Origin: Gammaproteobacteria bacterium
GTDB lineage: Bacteria > Pseudomonadota > Gammaproteobacteria > UBA6429 > Thiohalophilaceae
Length of the DNA stretch: 64,000 bases
NCBI GenBank assembly: GCA_016194635.1
Contig: JACQBC010000012.1
Coordinates: forward strand, 1 to 64,000
Reading direction: 5' to 3'
Shown: one piece after another, positions 53,054 to 63,597 of the stretch
Layout: the number at the start of each line of letters is the position of its first letter
Numbering within the stretch: position 1 is the stretch's first letter
The notes under the pieces: model-generated
Databases searched by the model: none
What the model saw: only the letters and a program-made list of their open reading frames with translations
What the model was told of the DNA's origin: nothing
Position numbers and translations under genes: made by a program

Positions 53054-53557
53054 ATGATGCAGCGTCAGTTAATCATTGTTCGCCACGCCAAGGCGGAATC
53101 CGTTGGGCCCAACGACCAGCAACGGGTGTTAAATATCCTCGGGATGGAAGAAGCCGAAGCGCTGGGAGGCTGGTGCCTCGCACAGGGCTTGCATCCCGAC
53201 GCGGTGTATTGTTCCAGCGCGATTCGCACCCGCCAAACCTGGGAAACCCTCTGTCGTATCACTACCTGGGATACGGTGGTGGTGCACTACGATGCCAAGT
53301 TATATTTGGCCGAGATTTCGTATTTATTGCGCTGGCTGACCACCTTAGCGCCTAATCAATACCAGGTGATGTTAATCGGACATAATCCCGGGCTGGAGCA
53401 GTTGGCTAACCAACTTTCCAGCCTATCCTTGCCGCGTAATAGTCACGGCGAACTCCTGGCAACCGCGAATTTGATGCAATTCGAGTTTCCCGGTGATTGG
53501 CACAAGGTATTAACCCAGGGGACATTATTGCGGGTATTTCGCCCCCAAAATTACTAA
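53054..53557 (+). CDS. sixA: Phosphohistidine phosphatase SixA
   Basis: This 167-residue histidine phosphatase has the motif LIIVRHAKAES with catalytic His11 and Arg10. Further motifs are YCSSAIRTRQTWETL and LMLIGHNPGLEQLANQL. SixA removes phosphate from histidine on HPt domains or the nitrogen PTS. It starts 12 nt after the SirB1-like gene. Confidence 0.92.
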   Translation: MMQRQLIIVRHAKAESVGPNDQQRVLNILGMEEAEALGGWCLAQGLHPDAVYCSSAIRTRQTWETLCRITTWDTVVVHYDAKLYLAEISYLLRWLTTLAPNQYQVMLIGHNPGLEQLANQLSSLSLPRNSHGELLATANLMQFEFPGDWHKVLTQGTLLRVFRPQNY

Positions 53558-53591
53558 CCCATCAGCACGTTAATCAGCAAGGAAATTATTC

Positions 53592-54185
53592 ATGAGCACT
53601 GACAATCTCGATGAAAAATCACTGGATATCTTGTTTCGCAGCGCGCGTAGCCATAACGGCTGGCAAGACAAAGCGCTGACAGACCGGCAATTGCAACAGA
53701 TCTACGATCTGATGAAACTAGGACCGACCAGCGCCAATTCTTGTCCGGCGAGGTTGGTCTTTGTGAAAAGCGCGCCGGCCAAGGAAAAGCTTAAACCGTG
53801 TTTGGCCCCGGGCAACGTCGAGAAATCCATGACGGCGCCGGTGGTGGCGATCATCGGCATGGATATGGAGTTCTACGACAAACTTCCAATGCTGTTTCCG
53901 CATACCGATGCGCGCAGTTGGTTTGTCGGCAGTCCCGAAAAAATTCGCGACAATGCTTTTCGTAACAGCTCTTTACAGGGGGCGTACTTTATTATGGCGG
54001 TACGATCCCTCGGTTTGGATGCTGGACCGATGAGCGGCTTCGACGCGGCACTGGTCAATCAACAATTTTTTACCGGCACCAAGGTGCTAGTAAATTTCAT
54101 CTGTGCCATAGGCTATGGTGATACCACTAAATTACACCCACGGCTTCCGCGGCTGAGTTTTAACGAGGCATGCCGGGTTGTTTAA
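53592..54185 (+). CDS. Nitroreductase-family protein, RutE/HadB type
   Basis: This 197-residue FMN-dependent oxidoreductase has the family pattern LDILFRSARSHNGW, LKLGPTSANSCPARLVFV, a middle segment with RNSSLQGAYFIMAVRSLGLDAGPMSGFD and the C-terminal FICAIGYGD. It is closest to the malonic semialdehyde reductase/RutE branch. Because no rut genes are near, the true substrate is uncertain. Confidence 0.88.
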   Translation: MSTDNLDEKSLDILFRSARSHNGWQDKALTDRQLQQIYDLMKLGPTSANSCPARLVFVKSAPAKEKLKPCLAPGNVEKSMTAPVVAIIGMDMEFYDKLPMLFPHTDARSWFVGSPEKIRDNAFRNSSLQGAYFIMAVRSLGLDAGPMSGFDAALVNQQFFTGTKVLVNFICAIGYGDTTKLHPRLPRLSFNEACRVV

Positions 54186-54245
54186 AGAAGTATCACAACC
54201 GTTTGCCGTTATGCACGAATAACAGAATTGATGAGCGGTTGCGTT

Positions 54246-55328
54246 ATGACACCCAAGCAACGCTACTCCACGGATCTCAAGCGGCCGGATTTTGCTGCCG
54301 ATGCCATCCAGGCGGCCGCGGTTGAGCAATTAAATAACCTATATCAGCAATTAGAAATGTCTGCGGTGCCATCCACCGGGGTGTTGTCGCGTTGGTGGCG
54401 TAAGCCGGTACCCATCAAGGGTTTGTATCTGTGGGGCAGCGTCGGCCGGGGCAAAACCTATTTAATGGATTGTTTTTATGATGGCCTACAAGCCACCCGT
54501 AAGCAGCGAGTCCATTACCACCGTTTCATGCTCGATATCCACGCCCAACTGAAACACCTGCCAAAATCACCTAATCCCTTGCCCATCATTGGGCGGCAGA
54601 TCGCCGCCAAGATCCAGGTGTTATGTTTGGATGAATTTCATGTCAGCGACGTGGCGGACGCGATGTTGCTCGCCGGTTTATTACAAGCCATGCTGGATAA
54701 CGGTATGACCTTGGTGGCTACCTCTAATACGGCTATAGATAATCTGTATCTGAACGGACTACAGCGGGAACGTTTTATGGCGGCGATTCAGCTATTAAAA
54801 AACCATACCATCGAGATCGATTTGCAACAGGGGGTTGATTATCGTCTGGCGCATTTGGAAAAAGGCCAGACCTATATGGTGGCGATCGACGGGGCGATGT
54901 ACGATCTATTGGCGGCGCGGTTAAACGAGCTTGCCCCCGCGCAAGTGCAACACAACTGTACCCTCGATATTAATGGCCGTGCGGTACATGCCCGTGCCGA
55001 GTCCGACGATGTGGTGTGGTTTGACTTTGAGGAAATTTGTAATACCCCACGGGCCGCGCAGGACTATTTAGAGATCGCCTGCCATTATCACACGGTGCTC
55101 ATTTCAGCGATCCCGAAGATGGGTGAAGCGCAGGAAAGTGCGGCCAAGCGTTTTATGCATTTAATTGATGCGCTGTATGATCATCATGTGAAACTGCTGG
55201 CCACCGCGCAGGCCCCGCCGCAAGGTCTGTATTTCGGCCGGCAGCTCAAAGGGGCGTTTGACCGCACCGTCAGTCGTTTGATTGAAATGAATACCCGGGA
55301 CTACCTGGCCCTACCTCACAAGCTTTGA
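54246..55328 (+). CDS. zapE: Cell division protein ZapE (AFG1-like ATPase)
   Basis: This protein of about 360 residues has an AAA-type ATPase core: Walker A LWGSVGRGKTYLMD, HYHRFMLDIHA, Walker B QVLCLDEFHVSDVADAML and LVATSNTA, then a C-terminal part with RFMHLIDALYDHHVKLL and FDRTVSRLIEM. ZapE binds and destabilises FtsZ at the constricting ring. The ATG at 54246 gives MTPKQRY. A start at 54228 is also possible and is not separated by a ribosome-binding site. Confidence 0.94.
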   Translation: MTPKQRYSTDLKRPDFAADAIQAAAVEQLNNLYQQLEMSAVPSTGVLSRWWRKPVPIKGLYLWGSVGRGKTYLMDCFYDGLQATRKQRVHYHRFMLDIHAQLKHLPKSPNPLPIIGRQIAAKIQVLCLDEFHVSDVADAMLLAGLLQAMLDNGMTLVATSNTAIDNLYLNGLQRERFMAAIQLLKNHTIEIDLQQGVDYRLAHLEKGQTYMVAIDGAMYDLLAARLNELAPAQVQHNCTLDINGRAVHARAESDDVVWFDFEEICNTPRAAQDYLEIACHYHTVLISAIPKMGEAQESAAKRFMHLIDALYDHHVKLLATAQAPPQGLYFGRQLKGAFDRTVSRLIEMNTRDYLALPHKL

Positions 55329-55339
55329 GATTACAGGGC

Positions 55340-55813
55340 TTATGCGACCACCCGTTGCGGGTACAATTGGTTTTCAACTTTGACAAACAATTCCCCCCGA
55401 ACGATAGGTTTGCCTATAAAGTCATTGGCGCCTAATTTGGTCAGCCAAAATTGTTCGGTAGGTTGTTCAGTGCCACTAATAATAATAATGGGAATAGCCT
55501 GAGTGATTTGATCTTTGCGGATTTTACGGGTGGCTTGGAAACCATTCAAACCCGGCATGATCACATCCATCAAAATAAGATCAGGACGCTGGCGTCTCGC
55601 CAGCTCAATGCCGGTCATGCCGTCATTGGCTTCAAGAACGTAGTAACCATCCTGTTCCAACATGGTACGCAGGTTGTGAACCACGGTCAGCGAGTCATCA
55701 ACCACCAAAATTTTAATGACTTTGTTCTTAGGCAGACGCTGTTTAGTACGCCGCTCCGCACCGCCACTGCGGCGGTTACGGTTGAACAAGTCACGTAATG
55801 ATAATTTCTCCAT
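55340..55813 (-). CDS. Single-domain response regulator (PilG/PilH-like)
   Basis: This 157-residue protein has a basic N-terminal extension of about 33 residues, then one receiver domain: KILVVDDSLTVVHNL with the acidic pocket, DLILMDVIMPGLNGF with the phosphorylated Asp, IIIISGT with Thr, and DFIGKPI with Lys. There is no output domain, as in twitching-motility PilG/PilH or CheY proteins. No partner kinase is in the window. It is convergent with zapE. Confidence 0.9.
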   Translation of the reverse strand: MEKLSLRDLFNRNRRSGGAERRTKQRLPKNKVIKILVVDDSLTVVHNLRTMLEQDGYYVLEANDGMTGIELARRQRPDLILMDVIMPGLNGFQATRKIRKDQITQAIPIIIISGTEQPTEQFWLTKLGANDFIGKPIVRGELFVKVENQLYPQRVVA

Positions 55814-56114
55814 CACCTATCCCCGTAACTGCACAAAGTCTATTGGTCTATTCCAGTTTAGTACATACTCACTTCCTAGTATTCAGTTACTGATCAAGTT
55901 AACACTCCTGTTAATAGTATGTTTTTCAGGATTGACCAAACTATATGCACCATAACAACTATTCCATTCTATTGGAACAGGATATTTGTTACAAAATGCA
56001 AATTCAGTAAGTTTGTCGCACCAGGAATGATATGTTGGTTAGGTATGAAGCGGTACTGCGTCACATTAATCTGTGCGCGCGGTTATTCTTATAAAGATGT
56101 TGGGTGCAAATTTT
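55814..56114. other. Intergenic stretch between the response regulator and the alcohol dehydrogenase remnant
   Basis: AT-rich sequence lies upstream of the response-regulator gene and would hold its promoter. No frame here shows a recognisable motif. The 5' part of the alcohol dehydrogenase gene may once have been here, but no match is visible. Confidence 0.4.
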
Positions 56115-56858
56115 GCGGTGGAGTATTAGGGGGCCTGAGGATCGCAACTCCCTCGCCTTGGCCCTGCTGTGCCGTTTATCGCGGTACCCACCACGATGGG
56201 GACGGGCAGCGAGGCGATCAAAAACACAGTCCTCCCTCCCGCCCTGCAACGCTGATCGCCACCAATGGCAAGGATGCCTTAACCCAATTATCGAATCCTC
56301 TGTCTCCACCCGCGCGAATGTGTTTACCGATTCCCTGGTTATTAGCGGATTGCGTGCCGTACGGGACGGGTTATCACCCTGATCACCCGGGAGGCTAAGG
56401 TTGTGTTACAGCCCAGGAAAAGATGGCCTATGCAGCCTTGCTCTCGGGCATCACCCTCGCCCAGGCCGGAGTGGGTTGCGTCCATGGCTTGGCGGCACTG
56501 TTAGGGCTGTTTTTCCCCATACTTCATAGGGTTATCTGTGGCAGCCTATTGAGCAGTGCCATCCAATCCAACCTGGAGAGCTAGTTACAACGTGAACCGG
56601 AAAGCCCGGCCTTGGATAAATATGCCCGCCTGAGTGAGGTATTATGGGAACGCCACCGTCGCGCGCGAAAACGCTTGGCAGGCGCTGCTGGAATTCTCAC
56701 CGCCTGACACAACAACTGCGTTTGCCGCGGTTAGGGAGTACGGGTACCCAGGAGCAGCTTGATACCTTGTGGCGAACGCCCGGGGCAATAGCATGAAAAC
56801 CAACCCCATCGTATTACACGACAACGAGCTGCGACAGATCGTATTAAACCCTGTGTAA
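56115..56858 (+). pseudogene. Iron-containing alcohol dehydrogenase, decayed
   Basis: Several frames together spell the Fe-ADH family. They are PFIAVPTTMGTGSEAIKNTV near 56165-56230, GKDALTQLIESSVSTRANVFTDSLV near 56265-56340, AALLSGITLAQAGVGCVHGL with the metal-binding His near 56430-56490, and SMKTNPIVLHDNELRQIV at the end (TAA 56856-56858). Stops (for example TGA near 56390, TAG near 56581) and frame changes interrupt it, and the N-terminal half is missing. It is therefore a clear pseudogene. It lies 10 nt before trmO. Confidence 0.88.
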
Positions 56859-56868
56859 AGGATCCTCA

Positions 56869-57585
56869 ATGTCAGAAACTCGGTTTCAATTTGATTGTAT
56901 CGGTATTATTCGCTCACCCTGCAAGGAAAAATTCGCTGTTCCCCGCCAGGCTGGGCTGGCGCCGGCGTTAATCGCCAGTATTGATATCTTGCCAGCGTTT
57001 GCACGCCCGGAGGCATTTAAACAGATCGAGGGTTTCTCTCACCTATGGTTAATCAGCGTGTTTCACCAGGCCCAGCGTCAAGGCTGGCAGCCAACGGTGC
57101 GCCCGCCGCGTTTGGGTGGAAATAACCGCGTCGGCGTATTTGCTTCCCGTGCCCCCTATCGGCCTAATCCCATTGGTATGTCGGTAGTGGAATTACAGCA
57201 GGTAATCACCGAGGCTGGGGCTATCCGCTTGCTGATCCGCGGGTGTGATTTAATCGATGGGACACCGATCCTCGATATCAAACCTTATCTAGCCTATGCC
57301 GATAGTCACCCCCAGGCGCGGGGCGGGTATACAGAAAATCTACCTCCGCCTTGCATGGGCGTAGAGTTTTCTCCACCGGCGCGACAGGCCTGCGAGGTGT
57401 TTGGAGTGGAACAGTCCCAGGATCTCGCAGTATTAATCACCCAGTTGATTCAACACGACCCGCGACCCGCTTATATTGAGCTTAAGCAGGAACGGCACTA
57501 TGCCTTCCGGTTATTCGATTACGATGTACGGTTTCATATTAACGCCGGGGTGGCACGCGTGGATACCGTACGGCGTATTGAGTAA
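56869..57585 (+). CDS. trmO: tRNA (N6-threonylcarbamoyladenosine37-N6)-methyltransferase TrmO
   Basis: This 238-residue protein of the TsaA/YaeB family has the motifs IGIIRSPCKEKFAVPRQ, FSHLWLISVFHQ, GVFASRAPYRPNPIGMSVVEL, DLIDGTPILDIKPYLAYAD and a C-terminal substrate domain. It methylates t6A37 in tRNA-Thr. The ATG at 56869 follows AAAGGATCC. It is intact although the gene just before it is decayed. Confidence 0.93.
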   Translation: MSETRFQFDCIGIIRSPCKEKFAVPRQAGLAPALIASIDILPAFARPEAFKQIEGFSHLWLISVFHQAQRQGWQPTVRPPRLGGNNRVGVFASRAPYRPNPIGMSVVELQQVITEAGAIRLLIRGCDLIDGTPILDIKPYLAYADSHPQARGGYTENLPPPCMGVEFSPPARQACEVFGVEQSQDLAVLITQLIQHDPRPAYIELKQERHYAFRLFDYDVRFHINAGVARVDTVRRIE

Positions 57586-57673
57586 TATCTATCCAATCCC
57601 CCCTAAAAATCTGTGCTGAACCCCCAGTTTTTATACGCTATCCTTTCTTAGTAGCCGCAACCCGTGGAAAGCA

Positions 57674-60232
57674 ATGACTAACCATTCAAGTTGGAAAGAT
57701 CGGTTGCAGGGATTTCCGATCTTCCACAGTTTACGCAAGCAATTTCTCTTCCTGGCCATCCTCTTGGGGACGGTGGTGATTGCGTACACTTGGATTGCCG
57801 GTAATACCGTGTCACGCAGTAGTAAAATCAGCACCACTAATATCGAAGAGCGGATTACGGTCGCGGATTTAATCCACCGCTTGCGGCGTGCGATCATCGT
57901 GGCCGATGATGCTTTGAATTTGTACCTGCTCGCGCCCAGCGAACCAACCCGCAACACCTTTCGCGATCGGCTCGCCCATGCGCAGCATTTGCTTGATCAA
58001 TTGTTAGAGATTCAATGGGCGGGTCAGGGCGAAATGCTCAGCATATTGCATGTATTAAAACCCTTATTGTCAAATCTAGCCGCGGCGGGCGAAACCGTGA
58101 TGACGGTGCGGCAAGACGCCAATCTCATGTACCCATCGATGCGCCTGGCCAACGGTCACATGTTAGATGACCATCTGAATTTCTTAGGCGGAGCAAACAC
58201 CATTATTCAGTTACTAAAGAAAAATAATTTAACCATAAATAAAAAGTACGACCAGCAACTATTAGGTCAGTTATATGAATTGCGGGATGTCTGGCATAGG
58301 ATGATTTCTTCTTATCGGCTCTATCTAATAAACCGGATTGGATCTTTGTACAATGAGACATTGCCTGGGCAGATCCACGATGTTGAGATGTTATATGCAA
58401 CTAGTCAAAACGACCTGAAAAAAATCACCCGCTTGACACAGCGCAATTATAGCGATATCGAGATTCTTACCTCGGTCGAACAGTTGAATAACGCGGCATC
58501 GAATTGGATGTCGGGTTACAAGGAGGTGTTGAAAATTAACGCCGATAACCATTGGCGCGGTGATTTATCGCTCATGCAAGATATTATTCACCCGTCGATG
58601 GATAAGGTGTATGAAAAACTCGACCAACTTGAAAACGAGATCAAACAATCGGCCAACTTAAACTTGGTGGAACAAAATGATATTGGTGACAGGGTTATCC
58701 ATTCGTTATGGGGGATGGCGGCGTTTGTATTATTCATAGCAGTGGCCAGTCTGATCGTAGTTGAATTTAATTTTATTCGCCCGATCGCCGAGGTTGCGCG
58801 CAGTTTAAAAGACGAGGCCCATGGACGTACTGTAGAATTACCCTTGCGGGTGCAGGCCGAGGAGATCCGTGATCTCACCGATGCCTTCCGCGAGTTACGC
58901 CATCAAGTGCATAGCCGGCAGATGGCGCTGGAACATATTGCCATGCACGATTCGTTGACATCCTTACCCAACCGCGCCTTGCTGATGGATCGTTTACAAC
59001 AAGCAATTGAAAACGCCCGCAAACGCGAACGCCATTTGGCGCTGATCATGCTCGATCTAGACCGCTTTAAAGAAATCAATGACACCCTCGGTCACCAAAT
59101 CGGTGATGCCCTGTTACAACAAGTAGGTTCCCGGTTGCGCGGGGTATTGCGCGATTCCGATACCGTGGCGCGCTTGGGGGGCGATGAATTCGCGATATTA
59201 CTGACCAACGTTAACGACGCCAACGCGTTGCGGATCGCCACCTCGATCCATGATACTTTGGAAAAGGTGTACGAGGTGTACGAACATTCTCTCTATGTGG
59301 GGGTGAGCCTGGGGGTTGCGGTATACCCGCATCACGGCGATAGCGCCGATATGTTGTTGCAACATTCAGATGTGGCCATGTACATGGCGAAACGCAGTAA
59401 TACCGGCCTGGCCCTGTATGATATCAGCCGCGACCAGCACAGTGTTTCGCAACTCTCAGTTTTGTCGGATTTGCGGTCCGCGATCGAGAACGACGAATTG
59501 TATCTGGAATATCAACCCAAACTGTCATTGGCCGACGGCCGCGTCACCGGAGTCGAAGCGTTAGTGCGCTGGCGGCATCCCGTGCATGGCAGGGTTATGC
59601 CGGATGATTTTATCCCGACCGCGGAACAGACCGGTTTAATAAAACGCCTGTCCCCCTGGTTGTTGGAGAAAGCGGTGCGTGATTGCAAACACTTACATGA
59701 GCTAGGGCATAAAATCAGTGTGTCGATTAATCTATCGGTGTGGGATGTGCAAGATGGAAAATTGGCGGATTCGATCCGTTTGATCCTGGAACAAGCGCAA
59801 TTCCCCGCTGAGTTTCTGCTGTTGGAAATCACCGAACGCGTCATGATGGCTGAACCCGATCGTGCCTACCAGATACTGGTCGAGATCGATAAGATGGGCG
59901 TGAAAATCGTTATTGATGACTTTGGTACGGGATTTTCTTCTTTGGTCTACCTGAAACAAATGCCGGTGGATACATTGAAGATCGACAAATCTTTTGTTAT
60001 TAATATGCTCCACGACGAAAGCGACTCGACCATCGTACACTCGATTATCGAATTGGCCCACAACCTGGGGCTTGATGTGGTGGCCGAGGGGGTGGAAAAT
60101 GATCAGACCTGGATGTGGTTGAAAAAATGGCGTTGTGATTATGCGCAAGGGTATTATGTCAGTCATCCGCTGGGGTTGCAGGAGTTGGAAAATTACCTAA
60201 ACACCTTTGATCAGAAAATCATGTTGAATTAG
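57674..60232 (+). CDS. Membrane sensor with HAMP-like, GGDEF and EAL domains
   Basis: This protein has 852 residues. One transmembrane helix near 20-42 and another near 350-373 enclose a helical periplasmic sensor. A HAMP-like linker follows, then a diguanylate cyclase domain with LGGDEFAILL at about 500-510 and a c-di-GMP phosphodiesterase domain with GVEALVRWRHP at about 625 and IDDFGTGFSSLVYLKQMPVDTLKID. Both signature motifs are intact, so both activities are possible. It probably changes c-di-GMP, and hence adhesion or motility, in response to an unknown periplasmic signal. Confidence 0.94.
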   Translation: MTNHSSWKDRLQGFPIFHSLRKQFLFLAILLGTVVIAYTWIAGNTVSRSSKISTTNIEERITVADLIHRLRRAIIVADDALNLYLLAPSEPTRNTFRDRLAHAQHLLDQLLEIQWAGQGEMLSILHVLKPLLSNLAAAGETVMTVRQDANLMYPSMRLANGHMLDDHLNFLGGANTIIQLLKKNNLTINKKYDQQLLGQLYELRDVWHRMISSYRLYLINRIGSLYNETLPGQIHDVEMLYATSQNDLKKITRLTQRNYSDIEILTSVEQLNNAASNWMSGYKEVLKINADNHWRGDLSLMQDIIHPSMDKVYEKLDQLENEIKQSANLNLVEQNDIGDRVIHSLWGMAAFVLFIAVASLIVVEFNFIRPIAEVARSLKDEAHGRTVELPLRVQAEEIRDLTDAFRELRHQVHSRQMALEHIAMHDSLTSLPNRALLMDRLQQAIENARKRERHLALIMLDLDRFKEINDTLGHQIGDALLQQVGSRLRGVLRDSDTVARLGGDEFAILLTNVNDANALRIATSIHDTLEKVYEVYEHSLYVGVSLGVAVYPHHGDSADMLLQHSDVAMYMAKRSNTGLALYDISRDQHSVSQLSVLSDLRSAIENDELYLEYQPKLSLADGRVTGVEALVRWRHPVHGRVMPDDFIPTAEQTGLIKRLSPWLLEKAVRDCKHLHELGHKISVSINLSVWDVQDGKLADSIRLILEQAQFPAEFLLLEITERVMMAEPDRAYQILVEIDKMGVKIVIDDFGTGFSSLVYLKQMPVDTLKIDKSFVINMLHDESDSTIVHSIIELAHNLGLDVVAEGVENDQTWMWLKKWRCDYAQGYYVSHPLGLQELENYLNTFDQKIMLN

Positions 60233-60239
60233 GAGTTGT

Positions 60240-60584
60240 ATGAAACTGTTGTCAGTTCGATCGGTGGTTGCCGAGTTTGGGATATTGCGGGTATTGTTGA
60301 TCGGCGGGGCGGTGTTCAGCCTGTTACTGCGCCCCACCCCTATGATTGACCCCTCCTATAGCGGCTGGAACATATTGTTCTATTTATTGGTTCCGGTGCT
60401 GGCCCCGATTCAATTTATGCTGCATGCCTTGGATGCCTTGATGGGACTGGTACTGATGTCCGATAAGATCGGCAGTGAACGGTTGCGTTATCGCCGTATC
60501 GTGATGACCCAAAGTATCCTCGCCTTGGTCTTGTTAGCGTATTGGGGGCCCTATTTTATTGCGATCAACGGTAACCTTAAATAA
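60240..60584 (+). CDS. Small membrane protein downstream of the GGDEF-EAL gene
   Basis: This 114-residue protein has three to four hydrophobic segments (around 14-31, 45-75 and 93-110). It starts 7 nt after the GGDEF-EAL stop with GGAG upstream, so it is co-transcribed with it. The family is not recognised. It may be an accessory of the sensor. Confidence 0.7.
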   Translation: MKLLSVRSVVAEFGILRVLLIGGAVFSLLLRPTPMIDPSYSGWNILFYLLVPVLAPIQFMLHALDALMGLVLMSDKIGSERLRYRRIVMTQSILALVLLAYWGPYFIAINGNLK

Positions 60585-60685
60585 TTCATTGTAATTGAAG
60601 GATCCGCGTAGTTTAGCTTCTGCTACATTAACTTTTTCCCACCTCGGACGATAACCGGGTTATCACGTCGTCGGATCTTAAGGTT

Positions 60686-60844
60686 ATGCTGGTACGCAAC
60701 ACGCACTTCCTGCAAAGGCGCTGGTCGCTCGTCTGTCCCTGGCTCAAGCGGATTGGGCTATATGGGGTTGGGTTTTTTTTGCTAAAAGGGTTGCTATGGT
60801 TAGTGCTGCCGGCCGTATTGACCTATTGGGGCTTGCGCGGCTAA
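60686..60844 (+). CDS. 52-residue small membrane protein
   Basis: ATG at 60686 with AAGG close upstream, basic N-terminus (FLQRRWSLVCPWLKRIGLYG), one helix (GFFLLKGLLWLVLPAVLTYW) and end GLRG. The positively charged start and single helix are typical of small membrane proteins, and it is too regular to be chance. Its stop overlaps the stop of the convergent thioredoxin gene. The function is unknown. Confidence 0.55.
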   Translation: MLVRNTHFLQRRWSLVCPWLKRIGLYGVGFFLLKGLLWLVLPAVLTYWGLRG

Positions 60845-61188
60845 TGTTTCGGACCGAGGTGCTTGGCGATCATGGCCATGATCGCCACTTTGGATTGCGC
60901 CCCACTAAAACGATCCGCCTCGTTGCCGTTGATAAATAAAATTACCGTGGGAAACCCGCGTACCTGGTAACGGCCGGCGAGTTTCATATTATCACCCGCG
61001 TCGACCTCCAATTTTGCCAGGCCAATAACCCCCGCGTACTCGCGGATCAGCTGTTCCAAGATAGGGGATAAAACCCGGCACGGACCGCACCAATCGGCCC
61101 AGAAATCCACGAGGATCGGCCGACTGTGGGATGCGGTAATGACCCGGGAGTCAAATTCTTCAAGCTGGATCACGACACTATTTGTCAT
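60841..61188 (-). CDS. Thioredoxin
   Basis: This 115-residue thioredoxin has the active site WCGPC (33-37), the preceding VDFWADW, the cis-proline region VRGFPTVILFINGNEADRFSGAQSK and the buried Asp in ILVDFW. There is no signal peptide, so it is cytosolic and reduces protein disulfides with thioredoxin reductase. It is slightly longer than E. coli TrxA. Confidence 0.93.
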   Translation of the reverse strand: MTNSVVIQLEEFDSRVITASHSRPILVDFWADWCGPCRVLSPILEQLIREYAGVIGLAKLEVDAGDNMKLAGRYQVRGFPTVILFINGNEADRFSGAQSKVAIMAMIAKHLGPKH

Positions 61189-61329
61189 TTAAAGCCTACC
61201 CCTAGCCCGTGGATGGGTAGGATTATACTGTAGTTATCCCGTGCAGGTGAATTATCCCGTGCGAACAATGGCGGGCGTCTCTGATATAATGTCCCTAAGC
61301 ACATCCCACTGATACGTCCACCTTTACCC

Positions 61330-63495
61330 ATGCAACACACCGCCCGCGATATCTTTTCCTATAAGGCCTATTGGGCTGCACGGCTACTGCCCGCACCGGT
61401 ATTGCCGATGTCGCGGGCTGAAATGGATACGTTGGGCTGGGACAGCTGTGACATTATCATTGTGACCGGGGATGCCTATGTGGATCATCCTAGTTTTGGG
61501 ATGGCCGTGATCGGGCGTGTGTTGGAAGCGCAAGGATTCCGCGTCGGTATTATCGCCCAACCGGATTGGCGTTCAACAGAAGATTTCCAACGCCTGGGTA
61601 AACCCAATTTATTTTTTGGGGTAACCGCCGGCAATATGGATTCGATGGTAAATCGTTACACCTCGGATCGAAAAATCCGTAGTAACGATGCCTATACACC
61701 GGCAGGCACCGCGGGCAAACGCCCGGATCGCTCCGTCACCGTGTATGCCCAACGTTGTCGTGAGACGTATCACCAGGTACCGATCATCATCGGAGGTATT
61801 GAAGCCAGTCTGCGGCGGATTGCGCATTACGATTATTGGCAAGACAAGGTCCGCCGTTCGGTATTACTGGATAGCAAGGCCGATCTGCTGGTATACGGCA
61901 ATGCCGAGCGGCAGATCACCGAAATCGCCCATCGCCTGGCCAAGGGTGAAGCGATCAACACCCTTACCGATATTCGCGGCACCGCCATTGTGGCATCCGG
62001 ACTCCCGGCGGATTGGGCTGTGATCGATTCGACCCAGATCGATACACCCGGTGCCGTAACAGCCCCGCTTGATCCTTATGTGGATCAAAGCGTGGCCTGT
62101 CAGCCAGACAATACCCTGGGCACGTTCGTGCCGTTCCAACGGCGGGTGCTCAAACACGATCGCAGCAAGACCGCGATCCGGTTACCGGAATATGACGCGG
62201 TTAAACAAGACCCGGTACTGTATGCCCATGCCTCGCGGGTGTTTCATTTGGAAACCAATCCCGGCAATGCCCGGGTGATCATTCAAGGCCACGGTGATCG
62301 CGATGTGTGGATCAATCCACCGCCATTACCTTTGACCACCAAGGAATTGGACAAGGTTTTTGAATTGCCCTATACCCGCGTTGCACACCCACACTACGGT
62401 ACGAATCAAATCCCAGCCTATGAGATGATCCGTTTTTCGGTGAATATCATGCGCGGTTGTTTTGGTGGGTGCACCTTTTGTTCGATCACCGAACACGAGG
62501 GTCGTATTATTCAGAGCCGTTCGCAGGCATCGATCCTGCGCGAGATCGAAACCATCCGTGATACCGTACCGGGTTTTACCGGGGTGATCTCAGACCTAGG
62601 TGGTCCCACCGCCAATATGTATCGCCTGGCCTGCAAGGATCAAGAAATCGAATCCTCGTGCCGGCGCCTATCTTGTGTGTTTCCAGAGATTTGTTCCAAT
62701 CTGAATACCAATCATGAGCATTTGATTGAGCTATATCGTCGCGCACGCGCCTTGCCAGGGGTTAAAAAAATCTTAATCGCCTCGGGATTACGTTACGACT
62801 TGGCGAATCGTTCTCCTGAATACGTTAAAGAATTAGTCACCCATCATGTCGGCGGTTATTTAAAGATTGCTCCTGAACATACCGAAGCCGCGCCGTTATC
62901 AAAAATGATGAAGCCGGGGATCGGTGCCTATGATCGGTTTAAAGAATTATTCGATAAATATTCCAAAGAAGCGGGTAAAGAGCAATACTTGATACCGTAT
63001 TTCATCGCCGCGCACCCCGGCAGCCGCGATGAAGATATGTTGCACTTGGCCGTGTGGTTGAAGCAACACGGATTTCGCGCCGATCAAGTCCAAACTTTTT
63101 TACCCTCACCGATGGCCTTGGCCACGGCCATGTATCATTCCGGCAAGAACCCGCTTAAAAAAGTCAAACACAGCAGTGATAACGTGGATGTACCCAAGGG
63201 GCTGCGGCAACGTCGTTTACACAAGGCATTTTTGCGCTATCATGATCCGGAGAATTGGCCCTTGCTGCGTCAAGCCTTAAAGGACATGGGACGCGCCGAT
63301 TTAATTGGTAATGGCAAACGCCATTTAATACCGTTGTGGCAACCGCAAGGAACTGTAGCCCGGTCACAAGGTCCCAGGCAGGGTAACAAAGCCCGGCCAT
63401 TTTTAACCCAACACACAGGATTACCTAAAGTTCCCGCGCTGCCAAAAATTAAAAATCCACAAAGCGCGAAACGGCGCACACCTCGTACCCCTTGA
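61330..63495 (+). CDS. ygiQ: YgiQ-family radical SAM protein
   Basis: This 721-residue radical SAM protein has an N-terminal cobalamin-binding-like region ([30 protein letters not shown]). The central cluster motif is [12 protein letters not shown] at about 377-384, and [11 protein letters not shown] and LKIAPEHTE follow. The C-terminus is basic (residues about 690-721, rich in Pro, Arg and Lys). The YgiQ family is conserved in bacteria, but its reaction is not firmly known. Its length fits the family. Confidence 0.93.
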   Translation: MQHTARDIFSYKAYWAARLLPAPVLPMSRAEMDTLGWDSCDIIIVTGDAYVDHPSFGMAVIGRVLEAQGFRVGIIAQPDWRSTEDFQRLGKPNLFFGVTAGNMDSMVNRYTSDRKIRSNDAYTPAGTAGKRPDRSVTVYAQRCRETYHQVPIIIGGIEASLRRIAHYDYWQDKVRRSVLLDSKADLLVYGNAERQITEIAHRLAKGEAINTLTDIRGTAIVASGLPADWAVIDSTQIDTPGAVTAPLDPYVDQSVACQPDNTLGTFVPFQRRVLKHDRSKTAIRLPEYDAVKQDPVLYAHASRVFHLETNPGNARVIIQGHGDRDVWINPPPLPLTTKELDKVFELPYTRVAHPHYGTNQIPAYEMIRFSVNIMRGCFGGCTFCSITEHEGRIIQSRSQASILREIETIRDTVPGFTGVISDLGGPTANMYRLACKDQEIESSCRRLSCVFPEICSNLNTNHEHLIELYRRARALPGVKKILIASGLRYDLANRSPEYVKELVTHHVGGYLKIAPEHTEAAPLSKMMKPGIGAYDRFKELFDKYSKEAGKEQYLIPYFIAAHPGSRDEDMLHLAVWLKQHGFRADQVQTFLPSPMALATAMYHSGKNPLKKVKHSSDNVDVPKGLRQRRLHKAFLRYHDPENWPLLRQALKDMGRADLIGNGKRHLIPLWQPQGTVARSQGPRQGNKARPFLTQHTGLPKVPALPKIKNPQSAKRRTPRTP

Positions 63496-63597
63496 AATAT
63501 CAAGGTTGCGTCGGCATCAACAGTAACGTAACAATTTTCTGGTAACATTTATTTAGCTGGGAGAGGGTGTAACCTTTTTATTATGGAGAAGAACGAT

